Source: Aureimonas sp. AU22 (GTDB lineage: Bacteria > Pseudomonadota > Alphaproteobacteria > Rhizobiales > Rhizobiaceae). From it: a stretch of 62,047 bases of DNA. The notes beneath the pieces are model-generated. The model did no database searches, was not told the DNA's origin, and worked only from the letters and a program-made list of their open reading frames with translations. Made by a program: the position numbers and the translations under genes. Shown in pieces: positions 25,175-37,862 of this stretch; position 1 is the first letter of the stretch; each line of letters starts with the position of its first letter. The DNA is taken from positions 1 through 62,047 of the forward strand of contig NZ_BBWJ01000003.1 of NCBI RefSeq assembly GCF_001463745.1. Direction: 5' to 3'.

Positions 25175-26032
25175 TCAGGCCGCGCCGCGCACGGGGGCGG
25201 CGAACAGGGTTGTGAGCGCCCGCTCGATGTCGGGGGTCAAACCCATCACGGCGCTGAGATCGCCGAGGCGCAGCGCCGCGCGGTGCTTGCAGTCGGAGCG
25301 GAAGCGCGAGGCGGGGCAGGTGCAGGCGAGACGCATGTCCCCTCGCCCGCCTCGCACGACCTCGATTTCGTAAGGCGTGCCACGGCTCCCCGCTACGCGA
25401 AAGTTGAGACGCCCGGTCGCAGCCTCGCCACGCGCCGCCATGGCGCGGGCGGCAATGCCCCCGGCCCGCGGCGGGGTGCTGGCCGAGACCGGCTTGGCAA
25501 GCCCGGAAGTGTCGGCGAGATCGACGATATCGCGTGCCCCCGCATGCCGCACGCCCTCCAGCGCGATCGTGGCGCATGCGAAGGCGTCCTCGCCGGCATC
25601 ATGATGCCGGAAGGTGATGCCGAAGCGCGTCGCCAGGGCCGACAGCTTCTTGCTCGGCTCCTCCGGCCAGAGCCGGCGCGCCATCGCGACTGTGCAGAAG
25701 GAGCGGAACTCCGGCAGCGCCAGGCCATGATGGGCGGCGGTGCGCTTGAGGACCGTCATGTCGAACGAGGCGTTGTGGGCCAGCACCAGCGCGCCATCGA
25801 ACACCGGGGCGATCTCGCGCCAGACATCGGCGAAGCTCGGCGCGTCGAGCACGTCCTCCGGCCGGATGCCGTGCACGCGGATGTTGCCCCAGTCGAAGCG
25901 AAGCTCCGGCGGACGGATCAACGTGTGGAAGCGCCGCGTGACGGCACCGCCCTCCACGAACGCCAGACCGATCGCGCAGGCGCTGACGGGGCTCTGGTTG
26001 GCGGTCTCGAAATCGAGGGCAACGACGGTCAT
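25175..26032 (-). CDS. DEDDh 3'-5' exonuclease with a C-terminal SWIM-type zinc finger
   Basis: A 285-residue protein. Residues 1-160 form a DnaQ-like exonuclease: ExoI D7/E9 (VVALDFETAN), ExoII D91 (AHNASFDMTVL) and ExoIII H144 with D149 (HHDAGEDA), the DEDDh set. A ~50-residue linker follows. The C-terminal ~80 residues contain C237-x-C239-x8-C248-x-H250 (ACTCPASRFRSDCKH), the C-x-C-xn-C-x-H pattern of SWIM zinc fingers, which bind DNA or proteins. I start at the methionine before TVVALDFET; earlier methionines at 26038 and 26095 add nothing conserved. It lies downstream of ligA on the same strand, which fits a repair role, though the substrate is unknown. Confidence 0.85.
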   Translation of the reverse strand: MTVVALDFETANQSPVSACAIGLAFVEGGAVTRRFHTLIRPPELRFDWGNIRVHGIRPEDVLDAPSFADVWREIAPVFDGALVLAHNASFDMTVLKRTAAHHGLALPEFRSFCTVAMARRLWPEEPSKKLSALATRFGITFRHHDAGEDAFACATIALEGVRHAGARDIVDLADTSGLAKPVSASTPPRAGGIAARAMAARGEAATGRLNFRVAGSRGTPYEIEVVRGGRGDMRLACTCPASRFRSDCKHRAALRLGDLSAVMGLTPDIERALTTLFAAPVRGAA

Positions 26033-26167
26033 GCGCATCCGAAAAAGGGGCGCACCATGCGCCGTGGCCTCCGACGCCCCCTCCGGCTTGCGCAACGGCG
26101 CATGGACGGCGGACGAAGCCCGCCCGACCGTCCCCCGCGAGATCTGATGGAGACAGCCCCGGTTGAA

Positions 26168-28666
<2,499 letters not shown>

Positions 28667-28739
28667 TCAGGAGGATCGATCGGGCGTTACACCGATTCTG
28701 GAGCAGGCCGGCGAAAAATCCCGTGACGCTTCGCCGTCC

Positions 28740-30413
28740 TCAGTTGGGATGGCCGATCAGCCGCGCGGCGGCCGCGCGCGCCTCGTCGGTCACGATGTCG
28801 CCGGCCAGCATGCGGGCGATCTCCTCACGCCGGGCGGATACGTCGATCGTCGCCACGCGCGTCGACAGGCGCTCGTCGCCGGGCTGGACTTCGGCCTTGG
28901 AGATCAGGAGATGCGTCGTCGCACGCGCCGCGACCTGCGGCGCATGCGTCACCGACAGGACCTGCACCCGCGAGGCGAGCCGCGCGAGGCGCCGTCCGAT
29001 CGCATCGGCCACCGCACCGCCCACACCCGTGTCGATCTCGTCGAACACGAGGGTCGGAGCGGAGCCCTTGTCCGCCAGCACCACCTTCAGCGCCAGCAGG
29101 AAGCGCGACAACTCGCCGCCCGAGGCGACCTTCATCATCGGCCCGGCGCGGGTGCCGGGGTTGGTCCGCACCCAGAACTCGGCCGCGTCGATGCCGGCCC
29201 CCGTACGCGCCTTCGGATCGGTCGCGATCTCCACGATGAAGGCCGCGCGCTCCAGCTTCATGTCGGGAAGCTCGCCCATCACGGCCGCCTCCAGATGACG
29301 GGCTGTCTCGTGGCGCTTCACCGAGAGGTCCGCCGCCAGCTGGTCGAACGTCTCGCGCCGTGCAACGACCTCGGCCTCCAGATGGCCGAGGCGCTCCTCG
29401 CCGGCATCCAGCTCGGCGAGATCGCCCATCATCTTGGCGGTGAGATCGGCGAGATCGTCCACCGCCACGTTGTACTTGCGGCCCGCCGCGCGCAGCGCGA
29501 AGAGACGCTCCTCGCACTTCTCCAGCGCGCGCGGGTCGAACTCGAGCGTGCGCAGCGCGCCCTGCAGGCTCATCTGCGCGTCAGACAAGGCGTCGAGCCC
29601 TGCTTCCAGACGCTCGATCGCCTCGTCAAGAAGACCCGGCAGTTCGTCCTTCTTGCGATCGAGCCGGCGCAGAAGACTGCCGAGACCGGGAATGGGAGAC
29701 GCCGGACCGGACAGCTCCTCGTGCGCGTCGTTGACGTCGGTCGCGATCTTTTCCGAGCGCATCATGCGCTGGCGCTCTTCGGCGAGTTCCTCTTCCTCGC
29801 CCGCCATCGGCGAAAGCTCGGAGAGCTCCTCCACCGAGGCGCGGAGATAGTCGGCCTCGCGCGCGGCGGCCTCGACGCGGGCGCGGTGGCGCGACAGCTC
29901 GCCCTCCGCCTTGCGCCAGTCGTCGAAGGCGCGGGTGACCGCCATCGCCTCGAGCGTCAGCCCACCATATTCGTCGAGCAGGAGCCGGTGCGCCTCGGGG
30001 TCGACGAGCGCGCGGTCGTCGTGCTGGCCGTGGATCTCGACGAGCGTAGCGCCCACTTCCTTCATCAGACCGACGCTGGACGGCCGGTCGTTGATGAAGA
30101 CGCGGGTGCGTCCGTCCGCGCTTTGCACGCGCCGCAGGATCAGGTCGCCGTCGTCGTCGAACCCGTTGTCCGTCAGGAGCCTGCGGGCCGGGTGCGCGGT
30201 CGGCAGGTCGAAGACGGCTGAGACCTCCCCCTGCTTTGAGCCGTGGCGCACGAGACCGCCGTCCCCTCGCCCGCCGAGCGCGAGCGATAGGGCGTCGAGC
30301 AGGATCGATTTGCCGGCGCCGGTCTCGCCGGTGAGCACCGACAGGCCGTCGTTCAACACGAGGTCGAGCCGGTCGATGAGGACGATGTCGCGGATCGAAA
30401 GGTGAACAAGCAT
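28740..30413 (-). CDS. recN: DNA repair protein RecN
   Basis: A 557-residue SMC-like ATPase. The Walker A motif is in VLTGETGAGKSILLDALSLALGGRG (~residues 30-40). Two coiled-coil arms (FDDWRKAEGELSRHRARVEAAAREADYL and LEAEVVARRETFDQLAADLSVKRHE) flank a globular middle. The signature is SGGELSRFLLALKVVLAD and Walker B is PTLVFDEIDTGVGG, with the late VLSVTHAPQVAARATTHLLI. RecN holds DNA ends at double-strand breaks for RecA. Its place between bamD and ligA after the dcw cluster is the normal alphaproteobacterial order. I see no clear LexA site upstream. Confidence 0.96.
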   Translation of the reverse strand: MLVHLSIRDIVLIDRLDLVLNDGLSVLTGETGAGKSILLDALSLALGGRGDGGLVRHGSKQGEVSAVFDLPTAHPARRLLTDNGFDDDGDLILRRVQSADGRTRVFINDRPSSVGLMKEVGATLVEIHGQHDDRALVDPEAHRLLLDEYGGLTLEAMAVTRAFDDWRKAEGELSRHRARVEAAAREADYLRASVEELSELSPMAGEEEELAEERQRMMRSEKIATDVNDAHEELSGPASPIPGLGSLLRRLDRKKDELPGLLDEAIERLEAGLDALSDAQMSLQGALRTLEFDPRALEKCEERLFALRAAGRKYNVAVDDLADLTAKMMGDLAELDAGEERLGHLEAEVVARRETFDQLAADLSVKRHETARHLEAAVMGELPDMKLERAAFIVEIATDPKARTGAGIDAAEFWVRTNPGTRAGPMMKVASGGELSRFLLALKVVLADKGSAPTLVFDEIDTGVGGAVADAIGRRLARLASRVQVLSVTHAPQVAARATTHLLISKAEVQPGDERLSTRVATIDVSARREEIARMLAGDIVTDEARAAAARLIGHPN

Positions 30414-30516
30414 AGGGGAGAAGGGCTAGACCGGCTCGCGCAGAATGGCAATCGCGAAGATATGGATGCCCCGGCGCCGTGAGAAGGGCAGGCCGCGCCG
30501 GGCCGCCGCGGAAACG

Positions 30517-30543
30517 AAAAAAGGCCGGACGATGCCGGCCTTT
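30517..30543 (-). terminator. Rho-independent terminator after bamD
   Basis: On the minus strand AAGGCCGG (35-42 of the 305xx block) pairs with CCGGCCTT (21-28), 6-nt loop, followed by further T residues (30517-30520). It lies 19 bp past the bamD stop and separates it from recN. Confidence 0.85.
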
Positions 30544-30561
30544 CCTCGAATGCTGCGGTGG

Positions 30562-31497
30562 TTACGAACGCGCGGGCGGGTTCAGCACCGTCCGCTCGGC
30601 CTGGGCGCGGTTGCCCGCCGGCGTGCGGTCGGCGCCGGTGATGGCGCGCGTGGCGTTCGAGAACCAGGAGGTCGCTCCACCCTGGCGCGGCTGCAGGCCG
30701 TTGGACTGGAGCAGCGCGTAGGAGTCCTTGTACCACTCGGACTCCGGGAAGTTCTGCCCGAGGACCGAAGCCGAGGCCTGCGCTTCCTGCGTCAGCCCCA
30801 TCGCGTAGTAGCTCTCGGTGAGGCGCGCCAGCGCCTCCTCGACATGCCGCGTGTCGGGATAGGTGTCGACGACGTTCTTGAACCGGTTCACGGCGGCGAT
30901 GTATTCGCGCCGTTCCTGATAGTAGCGCCCGACCTGCATCTCCTTGCCGGCCAGCTGGTCCTTGGCGATGCGCAGCTTGGTGCGTGCGTCCTCGGCGTAT
31001 TCCGAATCGGGATAGCGGTCCACGACCTCCTGCATCGCCTGCACGGCGCGCGCGGTGTCGGACTGGTCGCGCGTCACGTCCGGCATCTGGCGGAAGTAGG
31101 ACAGGCCGATGATGTACTGCGCGTAGGCCGCGTCCTCGGAGCCCGGATAGAGCTGGAGGTAGCGACGGGCCGAGGCGACGGCCTCGTCGTAGTCGCCGGT
31201 GCGGTAGCTCGCGAACGCGCGCATCACCAGCGCCTTGCGGGCGAATTCGGAATAGGGGTGCTGGCGGTCGATCGCCTCGAACTTGGCGCTCGCTTCCTTC
31301 AGCCGGCCACTCTCGAGGTTGGCGAGGCCCTGGTTGTAGAGCGTGTCGGCCGGCTCGGTCTGCGACGCGAGCGCCAGGGCGTCGATATCATTGTCCTTCG
31401 AGGACATGCACCCCGACAGAAGGAGACCGGACGCGGCCACGGCCAGTGCCATCGGCACGACCGGAAAGCGGCCGGACAGCGGCATCTTGATTCCCAT
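30562..31497 (-). CDS. bamD: Outer-membrane assembly lipoprotein BamD (ComL)
   Basis: A 311-residue lipoprotein with signal peptide and lipobox ([12 protein letters not shown], cysteine near residue 30), then five TPR-like repeats ([65 protein letters not shown] region, read as successive TPRs) and a Pro/Arg-rich tail. BamD is the essential lipoprotein of the BAM complex that inserts outer-membrane beta-barrels. I use the ATG at 31497, which is followed after a few residues by the signal peptide; the frame extends upstream to 31590 without signal-like sequence. It sits between lpxC and recN as in other Rhizobiales. Confidence 0.93.
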   Translation of the reverse strand: MGIKMPLSGRFPVVPMALAVAASGLLLSGCMSSKDNDIDALALASQTEPADTLYNQGLANLESGRLKEASAKFEAIDRQHPYSEFARKALVMRAFASYRTGDYDEAVASARRYLQLYPGSEDAAYAQYIIGLSYFRQMPDVTRDQSDTARAVQAMQEVVDRYPDSEYAEDARTKLRIAKDQLAGKEMQVGRYYQERREYIAAVNRFKNVVDTYPDTRHVEEALARLTESYYAMGLTQEAQASASVLGQNFPESEWYKDSYALLQSNGLQPRQGGATSWFSNATRAITGADRTPAGNRAQAERTVLNPPARS

Positions 31498-31637
31498 CGA
31501 ACTCGTTCCCCCTGGCTTTCCCGGACCGGCGCAGACTGCCCGAACGGGACACCTTCCTAGCCAACGTCCCGCATCGCGACAACGCTTCACGACAGGCCAA
31601 GGCGCCTTTTTTAAGACTTTCGGTGGCGTTGGGCCGA

Positions 31638-32708
31638 TCAGAGAACCTGAGGTCCGAGCGCGGGCACCGCGATCGCCGCCATGCCGACCTGGCGCATCGG
31701 CTCCATACGGCGGCCGGAGACCTCCACCACGGCATGGGCCGCCGGATCGTTCAGGAGCGCCTGCAGGGCGAGCGCGTTCAAACGATGCCCGCCCTTGTAG
31801 GAGCGGTAACAGCCGAGGACGCGCGCGCCAGCCAGAGCCTGATCACCCACCGCATCCAGCGTCTTGTGCCGGACGAACTCGTCGGGGTAGCGCAGGCCGG
31901 CCGGATTGATGACGCGGTCGTCGTCGCCGATCACCACCGAATTCTCGAGCGAGGAGCCGAGCGCGTGGCCCGATGCCCAGAGACGCTCGACGTCCTTCAT
32001 GAAGCCGAAGGTGCGGGCGCGCGCGAGTTCGTCGCGAAAGAGGCTTGGGCTCAGGTCGGCGCAGAACCGTTGACGGCCGATCGCAGCCGTGGCGAAATCG
32101 ATCTCGACCTCGAAGCGCGTGCCCTCGTGGGGACGATACTCGGCAAAGCCGCCGTTCAGCTCGACGCGAACGGGCTTGAGCACCTTGATGAAGCGGCGCG
32201 GCGCGCGCTGGGCGACGAGCCCGGCCGACTCGATGGCCCGCACGAACATGTCCGAGCCGCCGTCCATGATCGGAATCTCGTTGCCGTCGATCTGCACGAC
32301 GACGTTGTCGACGTCCATCGCGTAGAGGGCGGCCATGATATGCTCGATCGTCGCCACATGGGCGCCACGACGGTCGCCGACGATGGTGGACAGATCGGTG
32401 GACGTCACGTTGGCGGAAACGGCGGCGATCTCATGCACGAGGCCGGACGCCTCGAAGACGTGGAACACGATGCCGGTGTCGGGCTCGGCCGGATGGAGCG
32501 ACAGTTCCACCAGCGTGCCGCTGTGAACCCCCACGCCCTCGAAACCGATACGCGCTCCGATCGTGTGCTGGTTGACCACGTGATACTCATCCTTATACCG
32601 GCCCGCCGCTCGCGAAAGGATCGCGCTCCAGGCAGGAGAACTCTTCCCGGCTTCCGGATGATCCAACGGGGATTCCGTATGCGCACGCGAAGTGTCTGAA
32701 ACTGTCAC
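31638..32708 (-). CDS. lpxC: UDP-3-O-acyl-N-acetylglucosamine deacetylase LpxC
   Basis: A 356-residue zinc amidase that commits UDP-GlcNAc derivatives to lipid A synthesis. Visible motifs: [53 protein letters not shown] (zinc histidine in T-I-E-H), [32 protein letters not shown], and [13 protein letters not shown] (H-K-x-L-D, zinc ligands). The N-terminus carries about 40 extra polar residues before the catalytic fold compared with E. coli LpxC. It follows ftsZ after a 166-bp gap containing the ftsZ terminator and TTAA-rich sequence, so it probably has its own promoter. A weak CtrA-like half-match (TTAA-N7-TTTA) is at 32776-32790. Confidence 0.95.
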   Translation of the reverse strand: MTVSDTSRAHTESPLDHPEAGKSSPAWSAILSRAAGRYKDEYHVVNQHTIGARIGFEGVGVHSGTLVELSLHPAEPDTGIVFHVFEASGLVHEIAAVSANVTSTDLSTIVGDRRGAHVATIEHIMAALYAMDVDNVVVQIDGNEIPIMDGGSDMFVRAIESAGLVAQRAPRRFIKVLKPVRVELNGGFAEYRPHEGTRFEVEIDFATAAIGRQRFCADLSPSLFRDELARARTFGFMKDVERLWASGHALGSSLENSVVIGDDDRVINPAGLRYPDEFVRHKTLDAVGDQALAGARVLGCYRSYKGGHRLNALALQALLNDPAAHAVVEVSGRRMEPMRQVGMAAIAVPALGPQVL

Positions 32709-32814
32709 AAAATTTAGGTCCTAGCCGAAATAAGGCCAAATCACGCTTTCTTACCCAGTGTTACCGCAATGCAGCTTAACGCTTCATTTACGATAACGAA
32801 TTCAAAGCCTTAAA

Positions 32815-32846
32815 CAGAAAGGCCCGCCCTCTTTCGAGGGCGGGCC
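32815..32846 (-). terminator. Rho-independent terminator after ftsZ
   Basis: A perfect 11-bp stem (32821-32831 with 32836-32846, loop of four) is followed on the minus strand by TTTCTG. It is 28 bp past the ftsZ stop and marks the end of the main dcw transcript. Confidence 0.85.
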
Positions 32847-32874
32847 ACACCGGATGGCGGTGAGTTTGTGACCG

Positions 32875-34458
32875 TCAGTTCGACTGGCGGCGCAGGAAGG
32901 CCGGAATTTCGAGCTGGTCTTCCTCGCTCGGCTGGCGAACCTGGCTCTGCGGACGAGCCGCGGAGTCGGCCGCCTGGCGGCGCGGCGCGTACGGGCTCGC
33001 CTCGGCCGGACGGCGCGTGGCGGCCGGGCGAACCGGGTCGGCAAGCACCGCCTCGTCTTCCTCACGACGCGACAGGCCGGTGGTCAGGCGACGCAGAAGA
33101 CCCATCGGGCCCCGCTCGTCGCCCGCCGCCTCGACGCCGGCGCTGCGGCGCTCGATCTCGGCCTGTACCACGGGCGGGAAATCTTCCACGCGCGGCATGC
33201 GGGCCTGGGCGGGCTGCTGCACCGGCTGGCGCGGCGCCGGGGCGCGCGGGGCGACCTGCGCGATCTCGGCTTCGAGGGCGGCGGTGAAGTCGTCCTCGAT
33301 GTCGGCCAACGCCGGAGCCGGCTGGTAGACCGGCTGCGGCGCGACCGGGGCCTGCGCGACCGGGGCCGGAGCCTGCATGATCGGGGCGGGCTGAGCCATC
33401 TGCACGGGGGCCGGGGCCGGCTGGACGGCCGGGCGAGCGGCGATCGCAGCGGCGGCGCGCGCCTCGGCGGCGTGGCCGTAGACTTCCATCGCGGCCTTGT
33501 CGATGCCCGTGGCGACGACCGACACGCGGATCACGCCCTCGAGGTTCTCGTCGAACGTGGCGCCGAGGATGATGTTGGCGTCCTGGTCCACTTCCTCGCG
33601 AATACGGGTCGCGGCCTCGTCCACCTCGAAAAGCGTGAGGTCACGCCCGCCGGTGATGGAGATGAGAAGGCCCTTGGCGCCCTTCATCGACGTCTCGTCG
33701 AGGAGCGGGTTGGCGATCGCGGCCTCGGCGGCGGCCATCGCGCGGCCCTCGCCGGACGCCTCGCCCGTGCCCATCATCGCCTTGCCCATCTCGCGCATCA
33801 CGGAACGCACGTCCGCGAAGTCGAGGTTGATCAGGCCTTCCTTCACCATCAGGTCGGTGATGCAGGCGACACCGGAGTAGAGCACCTGATCGGCCATGCC
33901 GAAGGCATCGGCGAAGGTGGTCTTGTCGTTGGCGATGCGGAAGAGGTTCTGGTTGGGAATGACGATCAGCGTATCGACGTTCTTCTGCAGCTCCTCGATG
34001 CCCTGCTCGGCGATGCGCAGGCGACGCTGGCCCTCGAAGTGGAAGGGCTTGGTCACGACGCCGACGGTCAGGATCCCCTTCTCGCGGGCCGCGCGCGCCA
34101 CCACCGGCGCCGCACCCGTGCCCGTGCCGCCGCCCATGCCGGCGGTGACGAAGCACATGTGCGAGCCGAGGAGGTGATCGCAGATCTCGTCGAGCGACTC
34201 TTCGGCGGCCGCACGGCCGACCTCGGGCTGCGAGCCGGCGCCCAGCCCCTCGGTCACCGCGACACCCATCTGGATGACGCGCTCGGCGCGCGACGAGCGC
34301 AGCGCTTGCGCATCGGTGTTCGCGATCACGAACTCGACGCCCTCGAGTCCGGCGTTGATCATGTTGTTGACGGCGTTGCAGCCGCCGCCGCCCACACCGA
34401 ACACGGTGATCCGCGGCTTCAGCTCGGTGATGTCCGGCTTCTGCAGGGTGATGCTCAT
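32875..34458 (-). CDS. ftsZ: Cell division protein FtsZ
   Basis: A 527-residue tubulin-like GTPase. The N-terminal GTPase domain has [23 protein letters not shown] and the tubulin signature [19 protein letters not shown]; the T7 loop is [11 protein letters not shown]. After about residue 320 comes a long Pro/Ala/Gln-rich linker (~190 residues) and a C-terminal peptide [11 protein letters not shown] that binds FtsA and other partners. The linker length is typical of Rhizobiales. FtsZ polymerises into the division ring. It has a 117-bp gap after ftsA, room for its own promoter. Confidence 0.98.
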   Translation of the reverse strand: MSITLQKPDITELKPRITVFGVGGGGCNAVNNMINAGLEGVEFVIANTDAQALRSSRAERVIQMGVAVTEGLGAGSQPEVGRAAAEESLDEICDHLLGSHMCFVTAGMGGGTGTGAAPVVARAAREKGILTVGVVTKPFHFEGQRRLRIAEQGIEELQKNVDTLIVIPNQNLFRIANDKTTFADAFGMADQVLYSGVACITDLMVKEGLINLDFADVRSVMREMGKAMMGTGEASGEGRAMAAAEAAIANPLLDETSMKGAKGLLISITGGRDLTLFEVDEAATRIREEVDQDANIILGATFDENLEGVIRVSVVATGIDKAAMEVYGHAAEARAAAAIAARPAVQPAPAPVQMAQPAPIMQAPAPVAQAPVAPQPVYQPAPALADIEDDFTAALEAEIAQVAPRAPAPRQPVQQPAQARMPRVEDFPPVVQAEIERRSAGVEAAGDERGPMGLLRRLTTGLSRREEDEAVLADPVRPAATRRPAEASPYAPRRQAADSAARPQSQVRQPSEEDQLEIPAFLRRQSN

Positions 34459-34575
34459 CGTGGTTTCCCTTTGTGTCTGGGCCGGTTCGCCGCGCGGCCT
34501 TTGGGTCTTATGGTCCAGTGCGCGGCGCGCACCGATTTCTAGGTTCGGGGTGACGAGCTTCGCACGCGAAGCTTG

Positions 34576-35904
34576 TCAGAAACTCTGCCGGAGCCACGAG
34601 CCGAAGCGGCCGACGCGCGTACGCGGATCGAGCGCGAAGTCGATCATCGACTGCTCGGGGACGTGTTCGGCGGCCGCGACCTGCGGATAGATCAGGAGAC
34701 CGACCGCCGTTGCGAAGGCCGGGCTCTTGTTGGAAGCGGACAGGCCGGCGACGCCGACCGGGCGGCCGAGCCGCACGTTTCGGTTCAGGAGCGAGCGCCC
34801 CGCTTCCGAAAGGCCGGCGAGCTGCGAGGCGCCGCCGGTCAGCACCACGCGCTTGCCGATGACATGGCCGAGATTGGAGGCGGCCAGCCGGTCGCGGATC
34901 AGCTCCAGCGTTTCCTCGACGCGCGGGCGGATGATGCGCGCGATCAGCGAGCGCGACACCTGCACCGGCTGCTCGTGGGCCTCGTCGCCGAGCGGCGCGA
35001 CGGACACGGTGTCGCCGTCCGCCATCAGGCTCGGCAGCGCGTTGCCGTGCATCACCTTCAGCCGTTCGGCCTGCTCGGGCCGGATCGAAAGGCCGCGGGC
35101 AAGGTCCATGGTGATGTGATGCCCGCCGAGCGCCACGGCGTCGGCATAGGCGAAGTGGCCGTTCTGGAAGATCGAGATCGTGGTCGAACCCGCACCCATG
35201 TCGATGCAGGCCGAACCCATCAGCGCCTCGTCGTCGACAAGGGTTGAGAGGCCACTCGCATAGGGCGTCGCCACGAAGGCTTCGACCACGAGATGGGCGC
35301 GGTTGATCGCGGCCTCGAGGTTGCGCAGCGGGGTTTCCTCGGCCGACAGGATGTGAAGCTCGGCGCCGAGTTCCGCGCCGGTCATGCCGACTGGGTTCTC
35401 GAGGCTCCCCTCCCCGTCGAGCGACAGGTCGAACGGCACGCGGTGCAGTGCGACGCGGCCCTCGCGCAGGGGATGGCGGGCGGCCTGGTTGAGGACGCGC
35501 TTAAGGTCGAGTTCGCCGACCTCGGCGCCTTCGACGGCCGCGCGGGCCGAGCCGCGCAGGCTCTTCAGGCGCCCGGCGCAGACGGAGACGATGAGCGACT
35601 CGATGGTCAGCCCGGCCATGCGCTCGGCGGCGTCCACGCAGAAGCGGATCGACTTTTCGGCTGCTTCCAGATCGACCACGACGCCGGACTTCACGCCGCG
35701 CGAACGCTGGTGGCCGATGCCGATGACCTCGACGACGTGGGTGCGGCCCGGCAGGACCTCGCTCTCCGGCCGCGGCTTCAGGCGCGCGATGAGGCAGGTG
35801 ACCTTGGAGGAGCCGACGTCGAGCACGGAGATCGTGCGTACGCGCTTGTCCGAAGGCTTCTTGATGCGAGGCAGTTCGTCGGTGGACTTGGAGAAGAGGC
35901 TCAT
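34576..35904 (-). CDS. ftsA: Cell division protein FtsA
   Basis: A 442-residue actin-like ATPase. Phosphate 1 loop: ISVLDVGSSKVTCLIARL; phosphate 2: ACIDMGAGSTTISIF; adenosine motif: VVLTGGASQLAGL. The C-terminal GRFGSWLRQSF is the amphipathic membrane-targeting helix. FtsA tethers FtsZ to the membrane. The N-terminus has a ~25-residue polar extension before the first motif. Start overlaps the ftsQ stop by 4 nt. Confidence 0.97.
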   Translation of the reverse strand: MSLFSKSTDELPRIKKPSDKRVRTISVLDVGSSKVTCLIARLKPRPESEVLPGRTHVVEVIGIGHQRSRGVKSGVVVDLEAAEKSIRFCVDAAERMAGLTIESLIVSVCAGRLKSLRGSARAAVEGAEVGELDLKRVLNQAARHPLREGRVALHRVPFDLSLDGEGSLENPVGMTGAELGAELHILSAEETPLRNLEAAINRAHLVVEAFVATPYASGLSTLVDDEALMGSACIDMGAGSTTISIFQNGHFAYADAVALGGHHITMDLARGLSIRPEQAERLKVMHGNALPSLMADGDTVSVAPLGDEAHEQPVQVSRSLIARIIRPRVEETLELIRDRLAASNLGHVIGKRVVLTGGASQLAGLSEAGRSLLNRNVRLGRPVGVAGLSASNKSPAFATAVGLLIYPQVAAAEHVPEQSMIDFALDPRTRVGRFGSWLRQSF

Positions 35905-36800
35905 ACCGGCTTTTCCTTCTGAGCCTGCTTCCAGAGCTTGTCGCGCTCCTTGAGGACCTTGTCCCAGCGCGTCTTGGCGGCCGGGGTGAGCTTGACGACC
36001 ATCCGGTCGGCGAGGCGCATGTCGACCGAAACGATGTCGCGGGCGAGAAGCCCCTCGTTGCGGTCGACCCGCATCACGGTCGCGGCCGCCTCGATCGGGT
36101 CGAGTTCGGGCAGGCGGATCACCACGCCGTTGTCGAGACGCAGATCCCAGCGACGGTCGCCGACGCGCACATAGGCCTTGATCCGCTGGTCGAGTTCGGG
36201 AACCAGCGCCATCTTGTCGAGGATATCGGCGGCCTCACGCGCCGCGCCCGGCCCCACCACGAAGGGCAGGTCGGTGAAGCGGGTGGTGGCGTAGGGCACG
36301 ATCTCGCGGCCGTCGTGATCGACGATCCACAGGTCCTTGTCCCGCTGCCAGAGCGCGAAGGGCTGCTTCTCCACGAGCGCGATCTTCACGCGGTTCGGAT
36401 ATTCCTTCTCGATCGTCGCGCTCTCGATCCAGGGCATCGCTTCGATCGCCTCGCGCGCGGCCGTCACGTCCAGCGCCGGCAGCGTCTGCGCGCCGGTCAT
36501 CCAGAGCGTCTGGAGGACGTCGATCTCGCTGGTCTCCGAGTAGCCGGTGACGTCGACCGTATCGATCGACAGGCCGAGCGGCTCTGCGACGGCATCGATC
36601 ACCGCGGTCTGATGGCCGCCGAGCACCATGCCGTAGACGGCGGTGGAGCCGAGCAGGCCGACCGCGAGCGTGCGGAAGCGCGGAAGCGGCATCTCGCGCA
36701 CGTTCTTGATCCAGACCACGGTCCGGCGACCGAGGCGCTGGATGCGCATCACGACCGGGCTGACGCGCTGGAACATCGGGGCGTCGTTCAGCGACCGCAT
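35901..36800 (-). CDS. ftsQ: Cell division protein FtsQ
   Basis: A 299-residue bitopic protein: cytoplasmic N-terminus (~55 residues, basic), one membrane helix ([19 protein letters not shown]), a POTRA domain ([36 protein letters not shown]) and the beta domain ([33 protein letters not shown] is the junction). The C-terminal part is basic. It links FtsK-side and FtsL/FtsB-side divisome proteins. It overlaps ddl by 13 nt and ftsA by 4 nt. Confidence 0.95.
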   Translation of the reverse strand: MRSLNDAPMFQRVSPVVMRIQRLGRRTVVWIKNVREMPLPRFRTLAVGLLGSTAVYGMVLGGHQTAVIDAVAEPLGLSIDTVDVTGYSETSEIDVLQTLWMTGAQTLPALDVTAAREAIEAMPWIESATIEKEYPNRVKIALVEKQPFALWQRDKDLWIVDHDGREIVPYATTRFTDLPFVVGPGAAREAADILDKMALVPELDQRIKAYVRVGDRRWDLRLDNGVVIRLPELDPIEAAATVMRVDRNEGLLARDIVSVDMRLADRMVVKLTPAAKTRWDKVLKERDKLWKQAQKEKPV

Positions 36801-37711
36801 GAGGCGTCCCTCACCATCCAGGACAGGAGCTCGCCGAACGAGTGGCCGGCGACCTTCGCGATATCGGGCACGAGCGAGGTCGGCGTCATGCCGGGCTGGG
36901 TGTTCACCTCCAGCCAGACCAGCTCCCCCTTGTCGCCGAAGCGGTCATCGTAGCGGAAGTCCGAGCGCGACACGCCGCGACAGCCGACGGCGCGGTGTGC
37001 GGCGAGCGCCGCCTCCTGCACGCGCTTGGCGATGGCGGGCGGAATCTCAGCGGGGATCACGTGCTGCGAGCCACCCGGCAGATACTTGGAATCGTAGTCG
37101 TAGAAGGCGTGGCCCTCGGTCGTGATCTCGCAGACGGGCAGTGCCACGTCGCCCATCACGGCGCAGGTCAGCTCGCGCCCCGGCACGAAACGCTCGACCA
37201 TCACCTCTTCGCCGAAGGTCCAGTCGGCGCCGTGCAACTGCTGCGGCGGGTGCTCCTGGTCGGCGCGGACGATCAAAACGCCGAAGGACGAGCCCTCCGC
37301 GATCGGCTTCACCACGTAGGGCGGCGCCATCACATGGAATTTCGCGACCGCACGGCGGTCGAGGATCTTGTGCTCGACCACCGGGACGCCGGCGGCCTTG
37401 GCGATCGTCTTGGCCTTGACCTTGTTCATGGCCAGCGCCGAAGCGAGGACACCCGAATGCGTATAGGGGATCTGCAGGAACTCCAGGACGCCCTGGATCG
37501 TGCCGTCTTCGCCGAACGGGCCGTGAAGCGCGTTGAAGGCGACATCGGGCGCAAGGTCGCGAAGCACCGCCGCCACGTCGCGGCCGACGTCCACGCGGGA
37601 GACGCGGAAGCCCTCCGCCTCCAGCGCGTCGGCGCAGGCCTTGCCCGACGACAGGCTCACCGGCCTTTCTGACGAGAAGCCACCGAACAGCACTGCGACA
37701 TGCGAGGTCAT
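36788..37711 (-). CDS. ddl: D-alanine--D-alanine ligase
   Basis: A 307-residue ATP-grasp ligase making D-Ala-D-Ala for the peptidoglycan stem. Motifs: [75 protein letters not shown], and the C-terminal [37 protein letters not shown]. The chosen ATG at 37711 directly precedes [10 protein letters not shown]; an in-frame ATG at 37747 adds 12 residues. A CtrA box lies 54 bp upstream, and the gene is not fused to murB as in many relatives, because PTS and CDF genes lie between. Confidence 0.96.
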   Translation of the reverse strand: MTSHVAVLFGGFSSERPVSLSSGKACADALEAEGFRVSRVDVGRDVAAVLRDLAPDVAFNALHGPFGEDGTIQGVLEFLQIPYTHSGVLASALAMNKVKAKTIAKAAGVPVVEHKILDRRAVAKFHVMAPPYVVKPIAEGSSFGVLIVRADQEHPPQQLHGADWTFGEEVMVERFVPGRELTCAVMGDVALPVCEITTEGHAFYDYDSKYLPGGSQHVIPAEIPPAIAKRVQEAALAAHRAVGCRGVSRSDFRYDDRFGDKGELVWLEVNTQPGMTPTSLVPDIAKVAGHSFGELLSWMVRDASCGR

Positions 37712-37764
37712 CGACCGGGAATCCCATCCATTGAAGGCTGGGATCATTCATCGCTTGGAGATGG

Positions 37765-37779
37765 TTAAGCGATGGTTAA
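37765..37779. promoter_or_regulatory. CtrA-type box upstream of ddl-ftsQ-ftsA
   Basis: TTAA at 37765-37768, seven bases, TTAA at 37776-37779: an exact CtrA consensus within the 151-bp gap before ddl. CtrA control of ftsQA(Z) is known in Caulobacter and rhizobia, which supports a real promoter here. Confidence 0.6.
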
Positions 37780-37862
37780 CCGACCGTGGCGAAAGCAAGA
37801 AAATCGTAAGGCCGTTTGGAGAGACGGCGTTAACGAACCGGCTCCCCTGCCCGCTTCCGCCC

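Noticed and set aside
32776-32790. CtrA box before lpxC
   Set aside because: TTAA-N7-TTTA has a mismatch in the second half-site; kept only as a remark under lpxC.
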